Origin: Xiphydria camelus
Lineage: Eukaryota; Arthropoda; Insecta; Hymenoptera; Xiphydriidae
Direction: 5' to 3'
Length of the DNA stretch: 64,000 nt
Assembly: GCA_963678675.1 (NCBI GenBank)
Contig: OY783199.1
Span: 24,053,546-24,117,545, forward strand
The notes below the pieces were generated by a model. It ran no database searches, was not told the DNA's origin, and saw nothing but the letters and a program-made list of their open reading frames with translations. Shown one piece after another: positions 1 through 10,744 of this stretch. Within the stretch, counting starts at the first letter, position 1; every line of letters starts with the position of its first letter. The translations under genes were made by a program, and so were the position numbers.

Positions 1-352
1 CCTGAGAGTAGGGGACAGCCACACTATCAATCGTAACCTTGTCAATAGAATTTATGCATTTGCTAGTATAGGTACCGAAAATGACGAATCTTGGTCTTTG
101 AGGCATTAAGTTTGAGAGAGTTGTCAGAGGCTCGAGCGAGCACCGAGGAAGCATCATAGCGCTGACCAGTTTAATAACCTCACCAAGCTCGGCCGGATGG
201 CAATGAAAGTACATACATTGTAGATCATCGGCACAGAGCATGCGCTTACAGTGTCGGAGGACCTGCGGAAGGTCGCGCAAGTAGATGGAGACGAGCAGCG
301 GTCCCAAAACAGAACCCTGCGGAACACCCGAGGTAACGGCGCCCCAACTCGA
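1..352 (-). pseudogene. Decayed non-LTR retrotransposon reverse transcriptase fragment (jockey-like)
   Basis: Read on the minus strand, this is the palm region of a reverse transcriptase of the jockey/CR1 type. The peptide SGVPQGSVLGPLL is encoded at about 293-331, followed by an IYLRDLP-type stretch and the catalytic box at 224-235. That box reads CADD where active enzymes have F/YADD. Further on, the family peptide NSLKLNASKTK (about 90-122) lies in one frame and VIFGT (71-85) in another, so at least two frameshifts separate parts of one domain. The upstream side stops at a GA microsatellite at 357 and the downstream side runs off the window. This is a dead, 5'-truncated copy. The reverse transcriptase identity is secure; the exact clade is inferred from the GVPQGSVLGPLL/ADD spacing. 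Confidence 0.88.
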
Positions 353-356
353 GGAG

Positions 357-377
357 GAGAGAGAGAGAGAGAGAGAG
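357..377. repeat. (GA)n microsatellite
   Basis: Pure GA dinucleotide run directly abutting the 5' side of the reverse transcriptase fragment. Confidence 0.9.
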
Positions 378-1369
378 GTAGGTTCCAAGCGTGAGGAGTT
401 AAAGCCGGTGGCTGGTTGCAGGCAGCGCGTTACAAAATTGGAGTTCGGCTCGCCTATACAGACACGGCGGAGTGCGCTTCTACCCCCGATAGTAATTCTC
501 GTCACCATGGAAACACCCCCGAGGCGTCCCCCTGCGCCACCCCCGCGCGTCGCCCACCCCAAGTCCCGTACGACCCGTATCGATCCGTCGACGCTCGACG
601 TCCGTATTCCGCAGCGCGCGCGCGGGAGTGTAGCGCTACTGACAACGGGATATCGTCCCTTCTCCCTTCAGCGGCTGACGCGTCCGCGCGACGCCCCCGC
701 TCTCTTTCGCCCTTATTGCGCGAGATTACAAATTATATTCTCTCCGCCCGCGCGCACGGAGAGCTGGCCAAGTGAAGAGAAGCGTCCGCCGCTGCGAAGA
801 GAAGCTGCAGCGGAGAAGAAGAGATTCTCTCTCGGAAGAGAAGGGGTGCGGAGAGACGACGACGACGACGTCGTACGGCGCGGTCGAAGCGCGCGACGTG
901 CAGGCGTTACGGTCTTGGCGCGATGGACACGCCGCCGCTCTGGCCGAGGGATGATCGCGGAGGGAAGGTGATGGCCCTTTCAACGTTCGCCGGATGAGGG
1001 TGGGAGTCTCTCCGAGCCGAGAGGAGCGACGTTGGGGATCGTCGCGTCGATGTCGTCGCGCGCGCGGTTCATATCAGGAGGTGGTTCGCTCGCGACCGTC
1101 CGACGTTGCGGGGTGTCTCGACCGAGCACGGGAGGGGGTGGGACTCGGGGAGGGCGCCCGGAGATGCCTTTGTATACCATACGCACGTGAAATCCGGAGA
1201 CGGTCGATTCCGCGCGGGGAAAGTTCGTTTACCCGACGCCTGGGCGGATACCCGCGCGACCCGCGGCGTGCTTTCCTGGTAGGAGCGCGTACGCGGAGCG
1301 GGGTCTTCCCCGTCGCCATCGGCGGACGACCCGCGCCTCGCGGAATCGCCGCGAAGAAAGTTCGAGGCG

Positions 1370-1400
<31 letters not shown>

Positions 1401-1507
1401 GCGGAGGCGAGCTATCGCGCGTCACGATATGTGATTGTTATTCGCGCGCGAGGTGTCGCGACAAATTTGTCCGATATCTCTGTGGGTTTCTCTACTCTTT
1501 CGTCTGG
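378..1507. other. CpG-rich stretch, no gene recognised
   Basis: Open frames on both strands overlap completely here and show only Arg/Ser/Pro-rich composition. A (TC)n run lies at 1375-1400. No domain, splice-bounded exon or repeat end was seen. Confidence 0.5.
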
Positions 1508-1787
1508 ACAGTGAAAAACAAATTTGGTCAATTCAACCAAAATCTTAGAGGCGATGACCAAACTGTTTGGTGAAATATAGATTCTCCATCAGTAGGTACA
1601 CAACACACTCTCCACTTCAATTCTTCTTTCTTTTCTTCTTCTCGACTTTTTGTTAGAGTAGGTAGTAACTGAACATTTGGTTCGAATAATTAAATACTTC
1701 GTTCAACTGACCATTATTTTGATTCGAGTGACTAGACACGTTTAACTAGATGCGTTGTGTCATATTTTCACCGAATTATTTTTCTCA
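1508..1787. mobile_element. Family A MITE (copy 1)
   Basis: It begins CAGTGAAAAACAAATTTGG and ends with TTATTTTTCTCAG, the family A termini. The internal core GACCAAACTGTTTGGTGAAA (1558-1577) is the family palindrome next to a GGATCC-like site. It is non-autonomous, with no coding capacity. Confidence 0.7.
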
Positions 1788-1971
1788 GAGAGAGAGTAGG
1801 AATTAGTACACGAAATCCTCCGAGAGTATCTTTCTCCTCGCTCCTTCGTCGTCGTGCGTTCAACTAGACGCGTTTTGTCATTTTAACCCAATTATTCTTC
1901 TTAATGCTAAGAATTACGACTCGAGATCCCTCGAGCGTCTTTCTTCTCGCTCCTACCTCGTCCTCGTGAAC
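1739..1971 (+). repeat. Diverged tandem duplication of a MITE end plus flank
   Basis: Two units of about 115-119 bp (1739-1857 and 1858-1971) run parallel. Each starts with an ACTAGAYGCGTTKTGTCAT segment, the right end of family A. Each then passes through a TTATT box and finishes in a TCTTTCTYCTCGCTCC segment. The second unit therefore duplicates both element end and flank. Confidence 0.6.
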
Positions 1972-3379
1972 CAAATAATCGGTGCTCGCGCGCGTTTCTC
2001 GTACACGGAGCGCCGCAGCGCGAGATCCGCTGAAAAATGTCCTTCTCCCCGGGAGAAGCCTCGGTCGCGCGAGCCAAGAGTCTCGCCAGCGTCCGAGTTC
2101 TTTGCGAGTTCCGCTTCGAGTCGACACGCGACTACAGCCGCCGCTCGACCAGGAAAGCCGCAAAAACAGGCCAGTTTACGATATTCTCCTTAGCGCGGCC
2201 GAGGTGTGCGCGTACGCACACACAGGCGGTGGTACGCCGCGCGTATACCTGCTGCTACTCTACCTACAGCCTACTCCCGGGAGCGCACGAGGCCTTCGGC
2301 ACTTGTCGGCGAGCAAGCGCAACGTTCTCCCCGTCCTCGTTTCTCTTCATTCACTCGCCGCTCCCTCTCTCGTGGCCTCTCGCTCGCGCGCGCCACGGTC
2401 TCTTTTCCCTCTCTCGCTTCGTCTCGCTGCCGCGCGCTCGCGACGCGACGGGGCTCCTTCTCTCCGTCCCACCCCCCTCTTTTCTCTCTTTCTCTCGCGC
2501 TTTCACCGCGCGCGATGAGTCCCGCTGTGGGCACGATACATGGCGCGATACCAGCGACCAAAGCGGATTCCGACGCGAAGATTTTATTAAACGCGTTCGC
2601 CATTGGAAGGAAAGAGGAGAAGAGGCGCCCCGCGTACGAAAAGTTGGGGGACGCGTGGAATGCGCGAGTGATGGTCTCGGGCGCTTCTTTTTTTTTTCTC
2701 GCGCGGGGGAAATTAATGGAGGGGAGGGACACAGCGCGCGCGGCTGTGTGGAGTCATTGGCGATTTCACGTGGATCGGTTTCGCGGCGGACGGTTCGTCG
2801 ATGTCGCGCGGCGGAGAGAATCGATGGGATAGCGAGGCGAAGACGAGAATCGTCGGTCCCTGCCGGGGAGAGAGAGAGAGAGACCGCCGCGGTACGAGAA
2901 GAGGAGAGCACTGCGACGAGCGCCCTGCCAAGAATAACAGAAGTGATATATGGATAGGTGATACGGCGGGACTTTTTGAGTCGCATCGATCCTCGCGGCT
3001 GTAAGGAAATATCCGCCGTCGAGGGGGGGGACTGCGGGGCGATTCTCGGGTGGGTTCATCGTCACTGGCGAACGCTACCGGGATTCCGGTCAATATACAG
3101 CAGTGCCAGATCACGATGTCCGGCATCGATATATTCGCTGCGGATTTCTTGCAAATTTAGATGCTCGGATGTCGAATTTTTTTGGACTGATCGAGTTAGC
3201 AGAGGTTCCTTGGGGGTCCAGCAAGAATTCTCAGATAAATAACGAAGACGTTCGGATCCGAAGTCGAGAAACGCGCAACCAAGTGGCGACAGACGAGATC
3301 ACGGAACGAACACTGAGGGAAATAATTTGCCGATCCACAAGTAACCGTCGTCGACGTGAACAGAGCCTGGAATATGTTT
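1972..3379. other. CpG-rich stretch, no gene recognised
   Basis: GC-rich sequence with TC and GA runs (about 2866-2882). An ATG at 2515 opens a frame without splice signals or a known domain; nothing here can be defended as a gene. Confidence 0.45.
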
Positions 3380-3594
3380 AGGATAGACCGAGGCGAATCG
3401 GATCACAGGATGAATCGCGAATCGGAGATTCATATTTCTCAGATCGTAGTGAAAATCCGCATTCCAATCATTCGTATTATATACTTGGTCGGCGAGGAAC
3501 GAAGAAGAGCAATATTAGGTAATGACTGGAATGTTTATTTTCACAGCGATCTGTGAAATATGGACCTGTGATCCGATTCGCCTCGGTCTAGCCT
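3380..3594. mobile_element. Family B palindromic MITE (copy 1)
   Basis: The left end AGGATAGACCGAGGCGAATC is mirrored by the right end ...GATTCGCCTCGGTCTAGCCT. The arms continue inward through ATATTTCTCAGATCG and GATCTGTGAAATAT. The centre, around GAGGAACGAAGAA, is the usual family B loop. No coding content. Confidence 0.85.
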
Positions 3595-4318
3595 GTTTAA
3601 GCTAAATGTAGTATCGTTAAATCAAGCATACGTTATTCGAATAAAATATAAATTCGTTCAATTCAATGATCGTACACAACACTGATTGTCTTGGAGAAAT
3701 ACGATATATTCTTGGCACCACTATTCGTGTCGACGGTTACTTGGATCGGCAAATTATTTTGCTCACAATCACAGATAAATACGTCCATGACAACAAGTAC
3801 GATTCTACGATAAAGGCAGCGGGAGAACTTCACTTCTCGGCCTTCCCCCTTTCTCTCCAGTTTCACCCTTTTCCCTACCGCGGCATCCCGTCACCGCGTC
3901 GATCGGATATCTCGTCGCTCGGGACGTCTTCGCGACTGACGCTCGCTTTCGACACGGTATGCATAACCTGCGCCGCGCGAAAACCGAGAAGATAATTCAT
4001 AATTTCTCGAGACCGTCGCGATACCTCACTTGCCGCCCCCCACCCGACACGCTGCGCGCGGCGCTCTCGCGAGATACCGGAAGAGATACGCGAGTTATCG
4101 CAAGCGCATCGCGCGTCGCGACGCCCGGGTATCCATTAATCACCGCGTTCGCGCGGTGGGGGAATTTTACTGGCTCCGCGATGCCGCTGCTCATCGCGGA
4201 GTTACTTAAAAATGGAGACTATATAGACCTAGGTATATCTATAGGTACTTAATGCGATGCGAGCAGATTATACTTGAAATAGATATAGAGTAGAGTAGAA
4301 ATAGAATAGAGATGCTCT
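3595..4318. other. No gene or repeat recognised
   Basis: AT-rich start (3600-3800) passing into CpG-rich sequence. Nothing with inverted ends or a coding signature was seen. Confidence 0.45.
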
Positions 4319-4524
4319 CTGATTGAAGAGCAAGTTCAAAATCGATCATCCCGAAATCAATGATGCATATCGAAGAAAAGTTTAGATGAAAAATGTTTAT
4401 CGATATTTTTACAATAAAAAAGCTACTCTACATTTTTCACATATATCTCCACTGCGCGTTCCGAGATAATCGCCGAGTTCGAAGTTTGACAAAAACTAGG
4501 ACATCTAATCCCACTTTTACTCCA
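4319..4524. mobile_element. Family I element, right end intact
   Basis: It matches the copy at 31771-32009 along its length, sharing GAAGAG-AAGTTCAAAATC, an AAAAAGTTTAGA segment, ATTTTTCACA and CTCCACTGCG. The right terminus TCCCACTTTTACTCCA (4509-4524) is present. The GGGTAAAAGTGGGA left terminus is missing. Confidence 0.7.
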
Positions 4525-5366
4525 TTATACTCGTACACATATACTTACTCGCGTGCCTTCGTTGTGTCATATACGATGTCGTTCAACATCGCGATAGATA
4601 TCTATATCTACGCGACGATAAACGAAGCGCCTGGTCGAATTTTATCGCCTGGTTATCCGCGGTTATACTATCGTAAACCATCGAAGTTACGCTTCTACCC
4701 GCGGACTGATATAATTAAACTATCGAGAACGAGTCATTTTCTCCGTCACATGCCTATAGGAAAGGTTGATCGCGCTACGTTGGAAAGTACAGTACTGTAT
4801 GCTTTACGATAGGAAGCTTCGACTGCAGCAACAGCCATTAATTGTATCGCGATAAGAAATGGAGTAGGTGAATTCGCCTGTAAATTCGGAACGAGGTCAC
4901 CGAGTAAAGTGACCGAGTCGAGAAAATTCTCCCGGTCGCCCGATCGACATTCTCGTCACCGGAATTAAAGGTTTTGCCTCCGATTTTCGTTACGAACTCC
5001 TCACTCTACGCGTTTCTGTATGATAGGTACATACCTACACGCGTTTCTCGTACGGATAGCACCGGGCGGCGGTCGAGATATTTGCGTGACAAAGAGGCGT
5101 TTCTCGAGCGAGCTGGAAATGGCACGGCGCTCGCAATCAGCGATTTTCGACGCTCCACTGGTCTGCTATTCTCTATCTCCACGTACCCACATATTTACTC
5201 GTAACTCCACCTTATTTGCATAGACCTTATACCTATACACTCTCTCTCGTACCTCTATATATTCTTTTCATGCGCGATATTTTGGTCGTCCAAGCCGCGC
5301 GCGCGCAAGGTACCTACCCGCTTTTATCGGTAGGCTTTTAATTCGCGTCGGGCATATTGTAGTCCA
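4525..5366. other. No gene recognised
   Basis: Mixed-composition sequence with several TACCTA/TAGGTA words (for example 5027-5038). No repeat ends or coding domain were seen. Confidence 0.45.
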
Positions 5367-5972
5367 CACTGTAAAAAAGTTGTACTTTTAATATTTCTTT
5401 TATATTAAGCGTTTTTCCAATATATGTATCTACATGTAATTGTAAGAATTAACATATTTCTTTACGAAATCGCCCTTTAATTGAAATTTCATAACGGAAT
5501 ATATTAAGTTTCATAATCAACGTATCGGATAAAAGCTGCATACACAGGGTGTTACTTAATGATAGGCCGTAATTGCAAGGGCACATTAGGTACTGAAGCA
5601 ATTTCTAGTAGAAAAGTTCATATTAACATGTGTCCTAAAATGTCTGGTTTTCAAGTCAATATTATTCGTGAGACTGTCCCCCGGGACGCCACTGTGGAAC
5701 TCATAATTATCTTCTAGTTAGTGCTAGCTTAGCGTCTTATTACAATAAACAACAGTGCCAAATGTCAACAAAATCGGCGCACAAAGATCTTTGAGATATT
5801 ATTAAAAAACCGATTTTTTTTTAAAACTGACGTCCTGTATCTTGAAAACCAGATATCTTAGGACACATGTTAATAATGAACTTTTCTACTGGAAATTGAC
5901 TCAATAATGTGCCCTTGCAATTACGGCCTGTCATTAAGTAACACCCTGTATATTACACATTTTTCTACAGTG
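5367..5972. mobile_element. Family H MITE interrupted by a mariner-like MITE
   Basis: The left end CACTGTAAAAAAGTTG (5367) and right end CTACAGTG (to 5972) belong to family H. The CATAATCA and AAAGCT blocks align with copies at 24160 and 59415. The element is split at 5541/5949 by the CAGGGTG-ended element described separately. Confidence 0.75.
5543..5948. mobile_element. Tc1/mariner-type MITE with about 110-bp inverted arms
   Basis: The terminus CAGGGTGTTACTTAATGA on the left is matched inversely on the right, and the arms run about 110 bp, to TGTCTGGTTTTCAAG. It is flanked by TA at 5541-5542 and 5949-5950. The TA duplication and CAGGGTG ends are typical of Tc1/mariner derivatives. The centre has no transposase-like frame. 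Confidence 0.85.
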
Positions 5973-6628
5973 CACTACTCACCGCTTTCAGCCGTCTCCC
6001 CGGGAGAGCTCGGACGAGGCATGCCAATCGGCATTACGTAACCTCTCTCTCGCGCGATACGGATAATATACACGTATGCGCGTACAATGTGCGCCGGATG
6101 AATTTATCATGGCTCGCGTGCCAGTCACCAAAGTCCGCGGAGAGCTTCGCCGTGTGTGCAGCGCGCGCTGCTGCTGCTGCTGCTGCTGCTGCTATAGCGA
6201 GACTCGGATCGATCGCGACGAAATGATAGCCGCGCGTCAGACGTCGGACCGATTCTCGTGAATCGGCCGACCTGCAGTCGTTGAGCTTTTAGAAGGAAGT
6301 CGGACCTCGCGTCTTCTTAGGAGCGCCACGTGCAGCGATGCTCCGCATAGTTAGTCACGTATACGCGTTAACGGAGTTCTGCCAGGCTTGGCTTATAAGG
6401 TTGCCGATGGTTGACTGCGCGGCGACTACTCAGAGGATGTTGGACTCGCCTGCTTAGTGCAGGTCGAGTACGTCTACTATAGTGCTAAGATTTGTTTAAA
6501 GGGAAACTGGAAGTACGCGATGTTAGTAAATTCGACGACGATTGAAGGGACGCGAATATATATCGTTAAGAATAGTTGTCTTAAAGTTCGGCAAAAATAC
6601 TGAGGTTTATATGCAGCACAAATCGATC
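5973..6628. other. No gene; one CTG trinucleotide run
   Basis: A (CTG)n run lies at 6168-6193. It encodes poly-Cys in one frame but sits in an unremarkable frame. Nothing else recognised. Confidence 0.5.
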
Positions 6629-6821
6629 GATACCAGAGAAAAAAGCACGTATCTTTTTCACTGTCACTGAGAAACGTCGTAACACGTTGGCTGGCGAGGA
6701 AACATCGTAAGTTCTTAAGTTGTCATCGCTGTGACTTACGACTTTTCCTTGTATTTAGGTATAGCAACGAGTTACGATGTTCCTATAATGATGGTAAAAA
6801 GATACGTACTTTTTTCCGGAC
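6629..6821. mobile_element. Family J MITE (copy 1)
   Basis: Left terminus GATACCAGAGAAAAAAGCAC continues into GTATCTTTTTCACT. The right side ends AAAAAGATACGTACTTTTTT-CCGGA, its inverse. The second copy is at 32653-32833. The arms enclose CGTAACACGTTG and CAACGAGTTACG, also inverted. Confidence 0.8.
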
Positions 6822-7928
6822 CTTGAATTTCTGTAAGATTGTGTTTTAAAATTAAGAAACGATCGAAATCATTGCGAAATTGTTCTCTGGAATTAAGACA
6901 AACGTGCATTCTCATTTAAATTGGGAATAAAACTCGATAAATTTGAGGTACGTTTGTGTAGGTATATATCATCGTATCTGAAGATTAAGGACATTTTTAA
7001 GAATGTGTCAGGGAGATGATTGATGGAGGAGATATAGGTTCATCTATATGGTGGGTGCAAAATATGGTCCAGGAGAAAGTGATGCTGTACGTACCTATAC
7101 ATATTTTCGCCTGTAAAAAGTGTCGAAGCGAATAATAAAGTATAAGAGTAAAATCTCAAGAAGCGCGTGACTTATTCATAATTTATATAACATTTCTCCC
7201 GCGTACTTATATCTCCGACGAAGCGCGCTCGCGCGCACATGCTTATCCCATCATCCCGGACGCTTCCCCGAGTATATACGAGAGTCGTGCAGCTGAAGTC
7301 TCCTTCGCGATTGCGCAACGGGTTCGTGGAAGCGCGGGCAATAAAGACCGCGGGACGATTAGACGGTCGCGTCCAATCATCGCGCAAATTTGCCCGACGT
7401 TAACGCGCGGGACCGATACGGAAAAACGCGCGGGACGTAAATAGTTATTATATCGGCATGAAATACGACTTCCTGCTCGCGGGGTTGCGCGACTGCCAGC
7501 CACGGGGCTGCGGTGGAACGCGATGCGGTTTTTGCTCCTGCGCCTCCAGGATTTTCCGTAAACGGCCATCCTGTCCCGACTTGGCCGAGGAATTCGATCG
7601 GCGAGACGAACCTCGGCGGGTGGATGTCGAGACGGAATCGTGGAATAATTCGAGAATGATTCAACGGCGAGTCGCGCGCGTGTGCTCGGGCGCCATGGAG
7701 AGCCATTGTTACGGTCCTACGAGTGGCTCTCTCCGTCTCTCTCTCGATCGTGGTTCCACTGTCGTTGGCGAGAGAGTGAGAGAGAGAGAGAGGGAGAGAC
7801 GCGAGGAAAAGGGAGACGCGATTATAATTACCTACCTGACTTTTATAATAGGAAGGGACTATCTCACTCCTTTGTTTCTCTAGCGCGTGTTTCACTCCCT
7901 CTCCCTCCTTCCTTCCCACCTCGCCCAC

Positions 7929-7971
<43 letters not shown>

Positions 7972-8297
7972 GCCTGCTTCTTTATTTTTTCTTTCATCCG
8001 AAACCCACCGCGTGAGAGAGCGAGTTGGTATAGTGACCTCACAGAAGCTCGCATGACCTCGCGTTCGATTATGGCCGCGGACTCTCGTTGCCGCGTCTAT
8101 CTCTCTCCTTCTCTCATCGAAATCGTCGACCTCGCCCCGATTCGGTAGCATAATTCGCTTTCGTCTCAAGAGTATCGATGTCCGCGTGCATCCACATCCT
8201 TTCCGCGCCTCGGTTCGCTTTCGCGCTGCTTTTCGGCTCCTCTGAACGGCCGATTGCGAAGCTAGTTAAAAATCTAACGGTAATTTTCGATAAGGTA
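6822..8297. other. No gene recognised; TC microsatellite
   Basis: AT-rich to 7190, then CpG-rich. A (TC)n tract lies at 7933-7969. Overlapping open frames on both strands at 7370-8170 have no domain signature. Confidence 0.5.
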
Positions 8298-8516
8298 CAC
8301 ACCGATATGAAAGATACAGTTGAATTAACCAAGTGTTGCCAAGCGACTCTCCTTCGGTTGACTCGAATGATACTAAGTATAATTTTTAGCGAATCGACGA
8401 AGCGTTTTATCAAATCAACGAAACAACGAGCGATCTGACGAGAATATCATTCGAGTCGACTAAGGGAGAGTCAGTTGGCGTCATTTAGTTGATTCGAATG
8501 CATTGTTTTGTCAGTG
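8298..8516. mobile_element. Unassigned MITE with about 50-bp inverted arms
   Basis: The left terminus CACACCGATATG follows TA (8296-8297). The right end TTTTGTCAGTG is followed by TA (8517-8518). Inner arms match well: GACTCTCCTTCGGTTGACTC near 8345 is inverted as GAGTCGACTAAGGGAGAGTC near 8452. It abuts family B copy 2 directly, sharing the TA. Confidence 0.75.
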
Positions 8517-8700
8517 TAGACCGAGGCAAATTGAACGGCGGATCCGTATTTTTTCGATCGTCATGAAAATAAGCGTTTCGATATTGTTCGTATTACTTCA
8601 TTATTCTTAGAGGAACGAGGTAATACGAACGATCGAAATGCTCACTTTCAACACGATCTGCGAAATATGGATCTGCGATCAAACTCGCCTCGGTCTATCC
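8517..8700. mobile_element. Family B palindromic MITE (copy 2)
   Basis: It starts TAGACCGAGGC and ends GCCTCGGTCTATCCC. Internal arms around TCGTATTACTTCA and GAGGTAATACGAACGATCGA fold back on each other. Confidence 0.85.
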
Positions 8701-9564
8701 CATAATATTGCGCTTTCCTCTCGAATTACGAGAAAATAGGTACGTGCTGCGATACTGAAAGATTTCGTCCGAGCTTTAACGAATTACAGAATCGGCCTAC
8801 CGAACCAATAATATCATCATCGCCCGTGCCACCGGTCGAAGTATCGTCTCCGTTCGGACGTCCTTCAGTCGCGGGGCGCACCTCTCTCCGCGTCTTCGCT
8901 TAATAAAACGACGGCGAGACAGACGGGCTGTCTGCGGTTGCGCGCGCGCGCGGTGACTGACTGGTGAGTGTGCCAGGGACCACCGGAAGCGGCCCATCAC
9001 CGCCCCATATTCTCAACTTCCGCTCTGTCGCTAGCCGCGCGCCGCGGCCGCACCGACTGTCGTCCTCCTCCTCCTCCTCCTCCTCTTGTGAATGTGGCCC
9101 GCTGTTCGGAGCCCCCCCCCCCCAAACTCCCTCCGGGCGTCGCTTCGTGAAAAGACATCTTCCCGACGGACGCGCGAAGACGCCGCGACCGCGTGAAATA
9201 AAAACCGTCGGGAGTCTCTCTCTCGTACGCGCGCAAAGGGGTGCGGAGTCGTTCGACGCGGCGTTAAGTGGGGCCACGTGACACCACGTACCGAGCGAGA
9301 ATGTGTTCGAGAGGAATTTTCTGTGCGCCGCGAGAGGAAAGTGGTGTATCCGGGCAATTACGATCTCTTTTAACCTGTCGCTGGAGCGGGACGGATTTGT
9401 TTGATGAATGAACGAATGACGAATAGAAATGATCTACGGAACAATCAGTTTGGCCAATCAACCGGTGAACAAATTAACCAGCAATTTTTATTGCTTTGTC
9501 CTGCAGTAGCGCTGTTAGATTCGAGTTCATTTTCCAGAATTTGTGTACAGAGGAAACTGTTGTA
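8701..9564. other. CpG-rich stretch, no gene recognised
   Basis: A (CCT)n tract at 9064-9086 and a C-run at about 9113-9123. Dense CpG could mark a promoter region, but no exon can be defended. Confidence 0.45.
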
Positions 9565-9757
9565 CACTGAGAAAAAAAAAAGATTAAAAATTATTCTGCC
9601 AGAAGGATAATCTGAGTACGAAAGGTAAAATAGATAAAAATTATCCTAAAGAAGGTTAAATTTTAAACTCTGGAAGGATAATTTTTGATCTATTTTACCT
9701 TTTGTACTCAGATTATCCTTTTAACAGAATAATTTTTAGTCTCTCTTTTTCTCAGTG
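9565..9757. mobile_element. Family C MITE (copy A)
   Basis: It begins CACTGAGAAAAAAAAA and ends TTTTTCTCAGTG, flanked by TA at 9563-9564 and 9758-9759. Arms carry GATTAAAAATTATTC and AGGATAATCTGAGTACGAAA with their inverses; total length 193 bp. Other copies are at 17607, 52948 and about 54475. Confidence 0.93.
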
Positions 9758-9885
9758 TACGCACCGCTTACAGCAGTCAATAAAAAAGTCTCCCCTGTGG
9801 AAATTTTTGAGAACGAGCTCGAGTTTCAGCGCTACCGGATGAAGTACTTAGTAAAAGCTGCAGCTTTTTTTCCCGTGTAGCCGAA

Positions 9886-10065
9886 ACCTCGGAGACGATG
9901 ACCAAACCGTTTGGTGAAATACGGATCCTCTCCATTTGTTTGCTTAAATTGACCACTTTTTGGTCAGAATAACTTGACGTTTTGTCGGAATAACTAAATA
10001 TGAGATTCAGCCGAACAGTATATCAGTTAGAATAATTAAACGCGTTTTGTCATTTTGGTCCCCGT
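9886..10065. mobile_element. Family A MITE (copy 2, left end lost)
   Basis: The core GGAGACGATGACCAAACCGT, the GGATCC box and CGCGTTTTGTCATTTTGG are family A. The CACTGAG left terminus is absent. Confidence 0.7.
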
Positions 10066-10506
10066 CATCGCCTGGAGAAGATGGCGTCTGGATCCTTCCG
10101 GGAACCAAGTCAACGCGGTATCCGCATAGCAAATCTCGTACCTATACGATGAACGAGATCCTGCGGGACGTGTGATCGTGGACACGTGGCCATCGTTACA
10201 CTCGCGATATCGGCACGCCTCTATACACGCTTTCCCACACCTACCTATCCGTCTCTGTTTGCATATCTTACGCTAAACACATTACGACATCGAATGGAAC
10301 GATCGGTATACACGCGTACACGTCGCAAGGACAACGTCCCTCGCCGCTCCTCCTCGTCGCACATCAGGTACATGTGACATCCCCGAGTAGACTAATCGCC
10401 GATCGGAGACTCGAACGCATCGATCCACTCTCTGCAGTGTATAGCACTGAACGTCGTTGACAAAATCTCTCTCTCTCTCTCTCTTGACTTTATATTAATT
10501 TGTCTT
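10066..10506. other. No gene recognised
   Basis: Mixed composition with a (TC)n run at about 10468-10484 just before the retrotransposon tail insertion. Confidence 0.45.
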
Positions 10507-10577
10507 TCCCAGCAGCTCTTAGAGGGTACGCCCAAGAGCTTAATAAATGCTATTCTATTCTATTCTATTCTCCCAGC
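10507..10577 (+). mobile_element. Minimal non-LTR retrotransposon 3'-end insertion (hairpin, AATAAA, TATTC tail)
   Basis: A hairpin at 10514-10540 pairs AGCTCTT with AAGAGCT around AGA and an inner GGG-TACG-CCC. It is followed by AATAAA (10542-10547) and a (TATTC)n tail. TCCCAGC occurs immediately before (10507-10513) and after (10571-10577), consistent with a 7-bp target duplication. If so, the insertion is only the last 57 bp of an element. Two minus-strand relatives lie at 57942 and 58430. Confidence 0.7.
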
Positions 10578-10605
10578 GTTTATCTCGATGCGCACAGCCG
10601 TCGCC

Positions 10606-10744
10606 TCGTCGTGCACGGAGAAAAAGATTTGATTGATCTAAATAAATCTTTTTTTTTTCATATTAATTCGATAGGTATTTCTTCCTTGCAATCACATATA
10701 CTGCATTTTGCATGATTGCAAGGAAGAGATATCAAATTGATGTA
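10606..10744. mobile_element. Family K-like left end with an internal hairpin
   Basis: CACGGAGAAAAAGATTTGA resembles the family K terminus. Downstream, 10659-10744 folds into a hairpin: TTCTTCCTTGCAATCA pairs with TGATTGCAAGGAAGAGATAT, and pairing continues outward through ATTAAT and ATCAAATTGAT. No right terminus is clear. Confidence 0.55.
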
